Source of the DNA: Branchiostoma floridae
Taxonomy: Eukaryota; Chordata; Leptocardii; Amphioxiformes; Branchiostomatidae
Direction: 5' to 3'
DNA length: 64,000 nt
Assembly (NCBI RefSeq): GCF_000003815.2
Contig: NW_023365765.1
Coordinates: 1-64,000 of the forward strand
Shown here: piece after piece, positions 10,410-21,245 of the stretch
Numbering within the stretch: the first letter of the stretch is position 1
Layout of the letters: every line of letters begins with the position of its first letter
The notes under the pieces: generated by a model
What the model was told of the DNA's origin: nothing
The model's database searches: none
Seen by the model: the letters and a program-made list of their open reading frames with translations, nothing else
Translations under genes and position numbers: made by a program

Positions 10410-13400
10410 ACCAAGTCTCCAACGACCTCTAGCTCCGGTAGTTTTTATTTTACTGTTAAAGTCTCTGATCACTCTGTTGATATACTTATCGATTCCGGTG
10501 CCGATGTTTCTATAATCTCTGAATCTAAGTTATCCACGTTGTGCCCTTCGTTTCGGCAGTCTGATTTTGATCCGTATACTGGCCCGTCTCTTTCCTCCAT
10601 TGCTGGAGGCCCCCTCCAGGTCTTGGGCACAGTTTCCCTCATTCTCACGTGGAGCTCATTCCAATTTCCCGCCAAATTCCTTGTTTGCCGTGATTCGGCC
10701 ACGCCCATCCTCGTTGGTACAGATTTCCTATTAGCCCATAGCGCCGAGCTGTCCTGGCGATTACGTCATTTAACCCTGTCTCTAGCGGCTTCTGTCATTA
10801 GCATACCTGTTTTCAGAAAACGTACTTCTTGTGTCCGCCGCGTGGTGTCGCTCTCCGAAGTGTCAATCCCCGGCCGTACGGCCGTGCTTCTTCCGGGTCG
10901 TATGGGGGGGAAGGTTCCGCAAGCAGGGGTGAGTCCAGGGTTTATCGAGCCTGCCATCCCCTCGCTAGCCAAATTTGGGCTCTCAGGTGAACTCATTGCA
11001 CACGCACCTTCTAACCTTTCCACGTATGTGTTTGTAGTTAATGAATACGAGGATTCCGTTCAAATCCCTACAGGCACAACACTTGGTTTGTACCATCCTT
11101 TTGACTCTACACCAGTGTTCACGTCTGGTTTGTCTATCTCCCCGTATACGCCCCTTCCAACTTTCCAAGTAGCCCCACCGATTAACGTAAGTGATACACC
11201 AGCTGTGATTGATAATGGGGGTTTCCCTGTCAAGTCCCACAGTAACGTAAACAGTGTCCACGTGCCGGGAGTTCCCCCAGCTGTCGGCCAGCACTCAAAT
11301 CAGGCTATTAGGAGTGAAATGGAATCCCTGTTTGACCTTTCCTATGTAGCGGACCCTGTACATAAGAATTCTCTTCTCGATCTTTTGGTAGAGTTTCAAG
11401 ATATTGTGTCTCGTTCTGAACATGACGTCACTACGACTTCTGTGATTACTCATGATATTGATACTGGTGATGCAATGCCTGTCCGTCTCCCCCCTCGTCG
11501 CACTTCCCCCCAGGCGAAAGCCACTATCAGGGAAGAGATTGACAAACTATTGTCTCTTGGTTTTATTACTCCATCTAATTCCCCTTGGGGAGCTCCGGTG
11601 GTTTTAGTTAATAAGAAAGGTGGCGCTAAGCGTATGTGTATTGACTACAGGCAATTAAATTCCGTAACCAAGAAGTGTTCCTGGCCACTCCCTCGTATTG
11701 ACGATACACTTGATTCTCTGTCCGGGTCCTGTCTTTTTTCAACATTGGACTTGAGGTCGGGTTACCATCAAATTAAACTTGCCCCCTCAGCCAGGGAAAA
11801 AACAGCTTTTTCAACCTTTGCTGGATTGTATGAGTACAACGTAATGGGGTTTGGATTGGTCAATGCGCCGTCAACATTTGCACGGCTAATGGAAACTGTT
11901 CTCCGGGGATTACAACCACATACCTGTTTAGCCTACCTTGATGATGTGATTGTCCACTCTAAACTGGGCCTCGAGGACCACTTGGCTGGTCTCAGGGCCG
12001 TGTTCCGGCGCTTCCGTGAAGCTAATCTAAGCCTCAATCCTTCGAAGTGTAAATTCCTACAATTACAAGTCGAGTTCCTTGGCCACATTATCTCTGCTCA
12101 AGGTGTCCAAACTGACCCGTCAAAGGTCCAAGCTGTATCTGCTTGGCCCACTCCCCAAAAGGTAAAACATGTTCAACAGTTTTTGGGACTTGCTAACTAC
12201 TACAGAAAGTTCATTCGTAACTTCTCGCAAATAGCTAAACCCCTGACTAGCCTCACATGTAAGGGCACTAAGTTTGTTTGGTCGTCGGAGTGCGAGGTCG
12301 CTTTCCAGACTCTTAAATCTGCACTCACCACGACGCCGGTGTTAGGTTACCCAGACTTCGACAAACCTTTTATAGTTGATACTGATGCGTCAGACGTTGG
12401 CGTTGGGGGGGTCATTAGCCAGCTTCAGGACGGTTTGGAACGTGTAATCCTGTACTATAGTAGGTCCTTGTCAGCAGCTGAGCGTAAGTACTGTGTCCAT
12501 CGCCGAGAAATGTTAGCGGCAGTAGAAGTGGTGACTAAACACGAGTGCTACCTGTTGGGCCCGCACCCTTTTTTGTTACGAACGGATAATACCGCCCTAA
12601 AGTATCTTGTAAATATGAGGGATCCACCGGGACAGTATGCCCGTTGGATATTGCGTCTTTCCCCCTATAATTACCATGTCGAGCACAGGCCTGGGTCCAA
12701 ACATATCAATGCTGACGTTATGAGCCGTTGCCCTCAATGTGGCCTTGATACGAGTGAGTCAGAAGAGGCTCCCTCTATTGTAAATGTTGTACAGGCATGT
12801 AGACCCCCTGATCTTGATATGAGAGAGTCAGTAGAAGCTCCCTTTATTGTAAATGTTGTACAGGCGCGCAATCCTCCCCTGCCTTTAACCCTTTGTAGAC
12901 CCGCTGATTTGGCAGCTAAGCAAAGAGCAGATCCTGTCTTAAAGCAACTTGTGTCCGACAAAGCCCTTGGGGTCCGCCCTGTCGGCGCTAATTACTTACG
13001 ACTGACACGGGCACAGCGCTCCCTGTATGCCGATTGGGATAACCTTCTTTTTCGTGATAACGTCTTGTATCGTAAGTGGATACGTCCTAACAAATTACCA
13101 CCTATCTATCAGCTGTTGGTCCCTCAACCCTTCAAGCAACATATTATGCGTATGTGCCATGATGACCCACTTGGTGGACATCTTGGCATAGAAAAGACCC
13201 TTGCTAAGATAAAAATCTCTTACTTCTGGCCAAAGGTATCGTCGGATGTCACTGCCTATGTTAAGGGTTGTCTGATTTGCCAGCAGACCAAAACAGGTAA
13301 CCAGCGCCCGCGGGCTCCCCTGCATCCCTCGGTAGTGGGGTACCCAAATGAAAGGGTTGCAATGGACTTGTTGGGGCCGCTTCCCAAGTCCAGAAACGGT

Positions 13401-14864
13401 AACAAGCACATCTTGGTTGTCTCGGATTACTACACCAAATGGGTTGAAATTTTTCCACTGCCCGATGCCACGGCAATGGCGTCAGCTCACGTTTTTTTTA
13501 AGGGGTGGGTCTGTGTGCACGGTCCACCAGAGTCTCTGCATACTGACCGTGGACGCACTTTTGATGCCGTTTTGGTCCAACAACTGTGTGCACTGCTTAA
13601 AATCCATAAAACGTTCACCGCTCCTCATCATCCCCAGGGAGATGGGTTAGTGGAGCGTTTCAACAGGACCCTTGGGGCTATTTTGCGTGCTTATAGCAAT
13701 TACAACCAAAATGATTGGGACGAACATTTGCCGTCCGTCAAGTTTGCGTATAACACTAGTGTACACGCCTCTACCGGCTTTACTCCATACTTCCTCATGC
13801 ATGGTCGAGAAGCCCGTTTACCGCCTCAGTTGTTGACGGGCGAGCCCCTCCCATCTGTCACAATTCCTGAGTACGTGACAGATCTCAACAAAAGACTCCC
13901 TGAAATTTTTTCTTTAGTTCAGCAAAATACCAAAACCGCACAAGGACGTCAAAAGGAGCTCTATGATAAGAAAATTCACGGTAAACCTTATGAAATCGGA
14001 GATCAAGTGCTCCGCTTAAAACACTCTATTAAGAAGGGATTAGTTAGAAAGCTGGGCAAAAAGTATTCCGGGCCTTACACGGTAGTAGCCAGAATCGGTG
14101 ATTCTGCCTATAGGCTCAGGAATAACAGAGGGCGTCGAGAAGAGGTGACGGCCCATTTCGAGGACTTAAAACTCCTTATCCCCCAGGTCGGAGATCCAGA
14201 TTTTCTCCCCCCCAGACGCAGACGTCAACGTCGGACCCGACCCAGGGAACAGCCCGTCCCGACCGGGGACGCCCGTAACCCGGGACAAAGTCCCTCTGTT
14301 TCTCTCCCTCTTACTGTACAGGCACAGAACCAGGCCACTACGACGTCATCACCTCCCGCCGACCCCGCCAGAGATGGACCGACACCCCAACCACCCGATG
14401 GGACGCCGATAACCATGTCTCCGCCGAGCCCCGGGGCAATATCACCATGCCCGGGGACGTCAGCGACGTCATCGTATCCTGACCAGTCGGCGGAGTCATC
14501 CCCTGTGGTTCCTGGCCCGTCAGCGACGTCATCGTATCCTGACCAGTCGGCGCAGTCATCCCCTGTGGTTCCTGGCCCGTCAGCGACGTCATCGTATCCT
14601 GACCAGTCGGCGCAGTCATCCCCTGGGGTTCCTGGCCCGTCAGCGACGTCATCGTATCCTGACCAGTCGCCATCCCCTGGGGTTCCTGTCCCGTCACCGA
14701 CGTCATCGTATCCTGACTTACCAGCTGCCTCGGACCCAGCCATGACGACGGATCGCCGGACGCGTCCTTCACGGTCCATCAACCTCCCAGCATATCTCTC
14801 TGACTTCGTGTTTCCCTCGGACGCGTTTGACGGCAGTGCTGGTGATGATTCTGACTCTGACTGA
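10350..14864 (+). CDS. pol: Pol polyprotein: protease, RT, RNase H, integrase
   Basis: 1,504 codons when counted from the frameshift point; no internal stop. An aspartic protease active site DSGA is at residues 48-51, so protease is made only after frameshifting. RT (about 370-560) has LDLRSGYHQ and the catalytic YLDD at 529-532. RNase H has its TDAS aspartate at 679. Integrase has the zinc site H937-X6-H944-X29-C974-X2-C977, then the D1006, D1066, E1102 triad (D-X59-D-X35-E), then a GPY/F module near 1241. This domain order is that of Ty3/Gypsy. No chromodomain is seen. Residues from about 1290 are a Pro/Ser/Thr-rich tail with a 20-residue tandem repeat and an acidic end (GDDSDSD), unusual after integrase. 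The pol stop is followed by 3.3 kb before the 3' LTR. Confidence 0.95.
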   Translation, partial: PVQADLDGGVPSACSSLNPLTKSPTTSSSGSFYFTVKVSDHSVDILIDSGADVSIISESKLSTLCPSFRQSDFDPYTGPSLSSIAGGPLQVLGTVSLILTWSSFQFPAKFLVCRDSATPILVGTDFLLAHSAELSWRLRHLTLSLAASVISIPVFRKRTSCVRRVVSLSEVSIPGRTAVLLPGRMGGKVPQAGVSPGFIEPAIPSLAKFGLSGELIAHAPSNLSTYVFVVNEYEDSVQIPTGTTLGLYHPFDSTPVFTSGLSISPYTPLPTFQVAPPINVSDTPAVIDNGGFPVKSHSNVNSVHVPGVPPAVGQHSNQAIRSEMESLFDLSYVADPVHKNSLLDLLVEFQDIVSRSEHDVTTTSVITHDIDTGDAMPVRLPPRRTSPQAKATIREEIDKLLSLGFITPSNSPWGAPVVLVNKKGGAKRMCIDYRQLNSVTKKCSWPLPRIDDTLDSLSGSCLFSTLDLRSGYHQIKLAPSAREKTAFSTFAGLYEYNVMGFGLVNAPSTFARLMETVLRGLQPHTCLAYLDDVIVHSKLGLEDHLAGLRAVFRRFREANLSLNPSKCKFLQLQVEFLGHIISAQGVQTDPSKVQAVSAWPTPQKVKHVQQFLGLANYYRKFIRNFSQIAKPLTSLTCKGTKFVWSSECEVAFQTLKSALTTTPVLGYPDFDKPFIVDTDASDVGVGGVISQLQDGLERVILYYSRSLSAAERKYCVHRREMLAAVEVVTKHECYLLGPHPFLLRTDNTALKYLVNMRDPPGQYARWILRLSPYNYHVEHRPGSKHINADVMSRCPQCGLDTSESEEAPSIVNVVQACRPPDLDMRESVEAPFIVNVVQARNPPLPLTLCRPADLAAKQRADPVLKQLVSDKALGVRPVGANYLRLTRAQRSLYADWDNLLFRDNVLYRKWIRPNKLPPIYQLLVPQPFKQHIMRMCHDDPLGGHLGIEKTLAKIKISYFWPKVSSDVTAYVKGCLICQQTKTGNQRPRAPLHPSVVGYPNERVAMDLLGPLPKSRNGNKHILVVSDYYTKWVEIFPLPDATAMASAHVFFKGWVCVHGPPESLHTDRGRTFDAVLVQQLCALLKIHKTFTAPHHPQGDGLVERFNRTLGAILRAYSNYNQNDWDEHLPSVKFAYNTSVHASTGFTPYFLMHGREARLPPQLLTGEPLPSVTIPEYVTDLNKRLPEIFSLVQQNTKTAQGRQKELYDKKIHGKPYEIGDQVLRLKHSIKKGLVRKLGKKYSGPYTVVARIGDSAYRLRNNRGRREEVTAHFEDLKLLIPQVGDPDFLPPRRRRQRRTRPREQPVPTGDARNPGQSPSVSLPLTVQAQNQATTTSSPPADPARDGPTPQPPDGTPITMSPPSPGAISPCPGTSATSSYPDQSAESSPVVPGPSATSSYPDQSAQSSPVVPGPSATSSYPDQSAQSSPGVPGPSATSSYPDQSPSPGVPVPSPTSSYPDLPAASDPAMTTDRRTRPSRSINLPAYLSDFVFPSDAFDGSAGDDSDSD
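14461..14720 (+). repeat. 60-base tandem repeat coding for the pol tail
   Basis: Three full 60-base units start at 14461, 14521 and 14581, then a unit shortened at 14641 and a partial one ending near 14720. Each encodes a 20-residue motif around ATSSYPDQSAQSSP. Length changes are in multiples of three, so the frame is kept, which argues that the tail is translated. Confidence 0.92.
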
Positions 14865-17800
14865 GCTGTCGGACTTGTGTAGGCTCAGTTCCAGTGACAG
14901 TAGGTGTGTAACTACGGACTTATGTATGTTGCATCTCCTTCATCTCCAAACTATGCTGTCGACATTGAGATAGACACACCGGACGTTTGTGAGTGTCTAA
15001 CTCTTCGCGTTGATGGACCAGAGTGTTCCAGAGCTCCCCACGGTAATGGTACTGGCATCGGACTTACGCTATGCCTCTGTACCAGACCACCAACCCCGGA
15101 AGTGACCACGTCGGACTCTTGAACGTGTCACACTTTCGGCAACTTGTTACGCAATCGCGTCCGTGTCGACCTCAGCGTCTTGGCGGCGGTCCTGTTCCTT
15201 CCTGAGCCGGTCGACCGTGCATCCTGTTCATCCCTAAGTGGTTTCAACAACCTTCATTTGGACATTATGAACTCTTAAGACAGAGACACTGCTCTATTGT
15301 AGCTGTTGTGTTTTATTGTTGTATGCGTATTGGTTATGTTTATATGCATGTATTGTTGTTGTGACTGTGGCCGCTACCCCGTGCAATGCTTATTTCTCTT
15401 CAGGTGAACACCGGCTGGGCATCTCCTCTGTCGCCGTGTTGTGCTGGCCTCCGGTTCTGGGTTGGCTTGGTGGTCATCAATCGTGACTTACGGTGTAGTC
15501 CGTACCCTACCCCTCCCTTGCATCGTGCCATACTTGTGTAATTGATTTGATGTGTTGTTGTTTCTAGTTTAGATTTTGGATGTATGATGAAATGTTAGAG
15601 TAGAAGCCTTGGGCGTCACAAACCCACGCCCCTTTAAATATGGGTTCTTTGTCGAGGCTGGGCAAAGCAAATACATTGCAGGTCTGGGGGGCCTGTGGCG
15701 TCGCCGCTTCCACGCCGGGTTAAAATATGGAAGGAGGGTCTAATTCTGCTCACCTTGTGGTTTACTAGAGCCCCTCCGCCCCAAACGGGGGTCGCCGGGT
15801 TAGCACTGGGCCTACCCGATGCGTTACCAACGTCACTCACTTTCTAATGGCCGTCCTACTCCAGCACACGTTCGATTCGGACAGTACAGTCGGCGATTCT
15901 TGTCATCACGTCACGTCTTCCGGACACTCAGCTCCGAGTCTGCACCACGCCCACCAACAGGTGTGTCTTCCCGTCCGGCTACCCACACCGTCGCCAGTGT
16001 TACTACGCCAGTGTACCGCATCACATTGTCACCCTCCGTCAATCCAGACGTGAGGAAGCCACATGAACTGCGACTGCGACGCCGACCGCACCACGTCACT
16101 CCACCACGCCATACGTCACCAGGCTGTGTGAGCGACGACAGGTGCGTATACCAACCTCCGCTACGCCGTCATCACACCTGTACCGCCAACGGCCTCTCCA
16201 ACGCCGTGTGCCGTCACTTTGTCATCACGTACATCATGCTGTCGCCACGTCTCGTCAATGCTGGGAGCGTCACCATCTTCGCTCCGCCACGCCGTCATCG
16301 GCTAGTGCCAGTCTTCAGTCTCCCGTCGATCCTGACGTTCCTACAGAGACTCTGTCATCTGAGTGTGTGAGACTGTGCTTTATCATCCGTACCTGACAGC
16401 GACAACGCCACGGCCCACCTGACGCCATCTACCTGCGTGTGCGCCACCGTGACATCTAACTCGCCGCTTCCAGTCAACATATCCAACGGACGTCCACCAC
16501 CTGCCTGTTGTGTGTGTTTCCTGCCTATGGTGAACGCCAAACCCTCGTGGACTACAGGCACGTGTCAGGTCTTGACCCCCCGTGCGCACGGGTCCAGTCT
16601 TGACCTCCCTTGTGCTAACGAACGATCTGAGTAGACGGTTACGGTTTGTGAGTGACAGAGGTTTCTGCAGTTCGATGATTCTTGGTTCCTCCTCTCCCAT
16701 AAAGGCCTTCCCCTGTTTCGAGTGCGCGAAGCCGGTTTACCTGGGCGGTCCCAGCAAGGTTATTAGGTTGTTAAACTAAGAGCATTTTTAGTTCCCGGGT
16801 GACAGGCAGAGGGGTGTTCCCCCCGCTCTGTATAAGTCACTTTTTAGGTGGTTAGTGGTTCAGCGGTTCCCTGTGAAGTCGCGCTTCAAGGGTCAAGTTG
16901 AACGCTGCCTTGTTTAAGTTTTTATGGGTCTGAGTGGCTCGACCCCTTTCTTTTATTATTGTTCTTATTATCAAAGTGTTGTCAAAAGTGATACCTTTTC
17001 TATGTTGTAAATATGTATATACCTTTTCTGTTTGGTCAGTCCGGCCTCCTTTTCGCATCTTTATGGCGTTCAAAGAAGAGGTAGGATGTAAGGTCAGAGT
17101 TCTCACGCAGAGTCAGTGATAGATTGCTGAGTTCGCCCTCCTCCGTGCTCGCTCTTCCCTGGTGACTTCCTGGTGTCCCTGTCCCGTGTGCCTGAGTCTC
17201 AGGTCGGTTTAAACCATCGCCGACTTCCCATTGCACAACCTGTGGTCCTGGTCACAACACTCAATGCATTTTTGTATGTTTTATGTACCATGTATTCATG
17301 TTCTATGTCTCTTTTTATGTTCTGATGTGCCATTGGTCTCTATTTTCCTTTTTGGCTATGAAGAAAAGTGGTTAACGACACTCCAAATTCTTTCTTGATC
17401 TCTCCAAACCGTTATATTCCGAACAACTATTCAAATCGTTTTCGATCACCTTTTGGACACCCTGAAATGCGTTGAAAAAGCCAAACAAATTTCCTTTTCT
17501 CCTTTTAACGACCGACCCTATGGTTTCGGTAACGTTTTTCTTTCAAAATGTTTGTGGTTTCCAACATCTGCCACCCACATTGTAAATATGTAGGTCAAGG
17601 TCATTTGCCTCCTGGCTTTAACCTTGGTCTCCGCTAGGGAGGCGTTTCTGTAGTCTGTTCCAACGTAGGTAACTAGTTCCCTGTGGACTTTTTGTTCACT
17701 GTTTAGATAGTAAGCTCCTATTTTCTGTTCCAACGTAGTAAACTAGGCACCTGTGGACTTTCTGTTCCCTGTTTAGTTAATAAGCTCCTATTTGTTCTAG

Positions 17801-18150
17801 TTAAGTTGTTTTTTTTTTCTTAACCTCATTAACTCGACAGTTGTACAACCAGTGGGGACCGCTCACTGCGTTTATTTTTCAACTATCCGACAATGCTCTG
17901 TATTCTACTGAGGTTCGCAGATTATGTACTTGTGTTGCTACCTGTACTGATTTCTGTAATTAGCTACTGGTCACATGACATACATTGGGGTCCGCCCACT
18001 TTACGTACTGTTCACTCTGTTTTCCTACCCCGTTGCTTTGTACAACATATCCTTATATCTTTATACTAATTGTACTTATTGTTATATTATCTACTGCATT
18101 CCTTATATTGCTGGTGTTACCTTTTATGATGCAGGGACGCATCATCGCCG
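14865..18150 (+). other. 3' non-coding region of the retrotransposon
   Basis: About 3.3 kb between pol and the purine tract. The longest ORF (15819-16370) derives from degenerate short repeats of the ACGCCGTCATC type and has no membrane segment, signal peptide or furin site, so I see no env. A 70-base tandem duplication lies at 17657-17799. Possible acceptor-like sites exist (CTTCAG|GTGAAC near 15400). The role is unknown; it may carry RNA-level signals. Confidence 0.6.
17657..17799 (+). repeat. Tandem duplication, about 70 bases x 2
   Basis: CTGTTCCAACGTAG at 17657 recurs at 17727, and both copies run on to AAGCTCCTATTT with a few substitutions. Internal to the retrotransposon. Confidence 0.85.
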
Positions 18151-18163
18151 TAGGGGGGGATGG
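18151..18163 (+). other. Polypurine tract for plus-strand priming
   Basis: AGGGGGGGATGG directly precedes the 3' LTR start, the expected place for the PPT of an LTR element. Confidence 0.8.
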
Positions 18164-18994
18164 TGTAGTGAGGATAACTAGAGCCCTATACTCTTAATGC
18201 TGAATCACCCCTTATTAGAGCCCTTCCCCGTCATTGACTATTGTATCTTCCCTGTGACTGCCGCACACTGTTAGGGTGGTAGCGCGTCTCTGTGACGTCA
18301 ACCTGTCAACAAGCCACGTGGGCGCCGCTCTTCTAACCAATCGCTGTTTCCGTTTGGCATTATGTAAAATCTCTCTCTGATGGAAAGTTTCTCTTTATAT
18401 ACCCAAGAAACCCGGGTATCTAGAGTAGTAGTAGGAAATTGGTAGTAGGGAAAAGAGTATCTTTGGAAATCGATCTCCGCTTCCTTGAGGGGTGGCCGGT
18501 CGGCGGTCGGGTTTCTCGGGCTTCCGACGGGTCTTTGAGCGGCGCGACGACATGACTTGTACCTCGAGCGACAAATTGTGGTGAGCACTTAGTGTTTTGC
18601 TGGGAGCCCTTGGCGGTTCTTAATGATGTGCGGTTAGACAATCCAAATTGAGGTTTTGGGGGGTCCCTGGGATACTTAGAAACTATTTACTATTGTGGTG
18701 TGCTTTGCATTGTATTGTGATGTGATTCCTGCATTGATGTGTACTGTGCATTCTCTTATGTGAGACTATTTGTAACCACCGTACAAGCGTCAGAATAAAA
18801 GGAATGTAAACGTGAACCCTCATGTTTGGGCCTTGGTTTATGGTGTGCGTGAGAGAAATATACAAGCCTGAATCCTACCACTAGATAGATTCGGTCCTTG
18901 ATCTGAGTGCAGTAGAGTACTTCCCCAGTACAGGGGTTGGTTCTTAGAGTAGTGGTTCCCAGTAGCTAGGTCAAGACCAGTCTATTATGCCACA
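18164..18994 (+). repeat. 3' LTR
   Basis: 831 bases, indistinguishable by eye from 1233-2063. TATA box at 18394-18401, AATAAA at 18794-18799. Followed by CAGA, the second target-site copy. Confidence 0.97.
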
Positions 18995-19086
18995 CAGAGA
19001 CTTGCCTGCTGTTTGCTGCATGCTGTATTTAGACGACACCTGAGTTTATTTCATCATTTCTCTGACATTTTAAGTATTATAGAAAA

Positions 19087-19421
19087 CTATAGCCACATCA
19101 TCACTCTTATAGAGACTGTCCGTCTAATTTTGTTTCTACTTTAATATGTAGGCCAAATCTAAGTAAACATATCCGAAGAAGAAGACGAAAACATGGATGA
19201 GAGTTAGGCTTGAATATTGCAAAACTGACATTTAAAGTAAATATTTACCAATATGACAAGATGATAACATAGTGATAGCAGGAAAAAAAACTATTATATT
19301 ATAGTCACATCATCACTCTCAGAAACTGTTCTTCTAGATCTCCTTATGTGTTTTCACCCACTACTTTAATATATAGGCCACAGGCAGTTTCTTTCTTAGC
19401 CTCTCTGATAAAGTAAACATT
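19087..19421 (+). repeat. Diverged tandem duplication
   Basis: Two copies (about 19087-19170 and 19299-19421) share CACATCATCACTCT, CTACTTTAATAT, TAGGCCA and GTAAACAT in the same order, about 212 bases apart. Confidence 0.7.
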
Positions 19422-20005
19422 TATTTGAAGGACAACACAAAAACACAGGGTCAGGGAGGATAGACAAGTTTGAATCAGGTAATGTTTACTCCCTTAAAGT
19501 TCTTTTATACCAAGAACAAATTTCCCCCTTATTCTGTAAATCCATTGCTGATCTAAATTTTACTTCAATGCAGCATTTCTTTTTCAGATTTGTGAAATTT
19601 CCCATTTTCCGATCCACCCACCCATTTTCTTTCTCAAAATCTTGCTGGTGTTATTTTAAGTTGTTCTCTGCTAATTTCCCACATTATTCACTAACTGCAG
19701 TTTATTTACGGTCTTAGGCTCACGTCTCAGGCTCCGTCTTAAAACAATAAAGACGCTGTTCTCAAGACGGGGCTAAGAAGGACACGGAAGGTCAATGACT
19801 CATTAGGACAGAACTGGCCCCTGGAGTAGTGTTGCCATGGCAACGACTTGATTGACATGGACAACATGCCCTCCAAACGCCCGCTAACAGAAGCAACTGC
19901 CTTAGGAAGGGGTCAGGCCAGCTTTAAGAGAAATTATACAAAATAAGCCTCCAAAATGGCACAGTAGCATATTAGATCATTAACAATAGTACGGTGTCGG
20001 TACGA

Positions 20006-20217
20006 TTTTCTGTGAGGAAGCAAAACAAGATAAACAAGAAGAAGTATTTTTGGAAATACAAGAAAACAAATCTCAAATCGTCTCAAAAACTTGCTTGCCC
20101 CATGGACAAGCACATTTTTCTAAGATTTCTTGGGGACAGAGTAATTTTTTCTCCCTGGAAGATAACTTTTCTGTGAGAAAGCAAAACAAGATAAACACGA
20201 AAAATCATTTTTGGCAG
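20006..20217 (+). repeat. Diverged tandem duplication
   Basis: TTTTCTGTGAG followed by AAGCAAAACAAGATAAACA occurs at about 20007-20040 and 20168-20198, both followed by a TTTTTGG stretch. Confidence 0.75.
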
Positions 20218-21018
20218 TGTATGACATTGTGACAGTTATAGCACATTAGAAGGTGCTAGGACCTTACAGTAAGAATGTACATCATACATGTATGTGAGTT
20301 ATCAATACTCACTGACAGTGCATCACACGCGCACTGACCTATGTATATGCCACATTATCCGCCACAAACAAGACATGTGATACCTTCCTTATCATTGACA
20401 CAGCTATCAAATTACATTGTGCAGGTATCACTACTAAGAGACAAGCCCCAAAGCCACATGTGTACTGACATCTAACTGCATGGCTGTTTCAAGAAGAAAA
20501 ATTCTTAAAGGGGGGTATCCTTGCATCTTAGACTCTGAGGTTTAAGATTGTGTTGCATGTACATGTTGAAAATTAATGAATTAGGTCCTCTGCATTGCTG
20601 GGATGTTAGCATTTATTCCTCTCTGATATTACAGTCAGCCTTATCAGATTTTGGGTCCGTTCCTTGCAGAGAATTCATGGCAGTGCACTCCCCATATTGT
20701 TCCTTAATTAGACAGCTACTTGATGCTTTATGTTTTATGTTTATTTTTCCTATCCTCTGATCACCTATAGTACACAATAGAACAGCTGCATCTTTAATAT
20801 GACCAGGTACGTTATAGGATGTGGTTATGAACGTTAGACATTCAGAGATAACTGACTTCACTCCTGTGACCGACAAGCAGACGGACAGACAAGCCATGCA
20901 GAAACAAATGTCCATTGGGGTATATTGACCTGTAGTTCTTGCATTTCTTCCTGTGAATGACCCTTAAGATCCATGTGTCATGTGACAACACATCACTTGC
21001 CCCAAGTCTACTACCTCA

Positions 21019-21245
21019 AAGATATTTTAAACAGCAATGCCAGTGAAACAAAAATGAATCCACGACGAATCGTAGTTCTACAAATGTGAGCCCTAAGCTA
21101 TGTACAGTAGCAGGTGCATTGCCCTGCTAGAGGCACACACTACCTTAAAAATATTCTTTCCATGCAGAAATGCCAGTAAAAAAAAAATTAAATCCACGGC
21201 TAATCGTAGTCTAAGCTATATGTAGCAGGTGCATTGCCCTGCTTG
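21019..21245 (+). repeat. Diverged tandem duplication
   Basis: Two copies, about 21036-21137 and 21168-21245, share AATCCACG, AATCGTAGT and GCAGGTGCATTGCCCTGCT in order. Confidence 0.8.

Larger units (their letters stand above)
1233..18994 (+). mobile_element. Complete Ty3/Gypsy-type LTR retrotransposon, 17.8 kb
   Basis: Two 831-base direct repeats (1233-2063 and 18164-18994) begin TGTAGTG and end GCCACA, so they have the TG...CA ends of LTRs, and are flanked by CAGA at 1229-1232 and 18995-18998. Between them lie a candidate primer binding site, a very long leader with an extra ORF, gag, pol in the order protease-RT-RNase H-integrase (the Ty3/Gypsy order), a 3' non-coding region and a purine tract. 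I found no difference between the LTRs by eye, and three incidental ORFs inside them translate identically. Gag and pol are both open, so the copy is probably autonomous and young. The length is about three times that of a usual Gypsy element (5-7 kb), owing to non-gag-pol sequence. No env was found. Confidence 0.97.

Noticed and set aside
14225-14782. Long minus-strand ORFs opposite the pol tail
   Set aside because: Antisense shadows of the 60-base tandem repeat, whose length keeps all frames open.
15819-16370. 183-codon ORF after pol, considered as env
   Set aside because: Arg/Pro/His-rich product of degenerate short repeats, without signal peptide, cleavage site or membrane segment.
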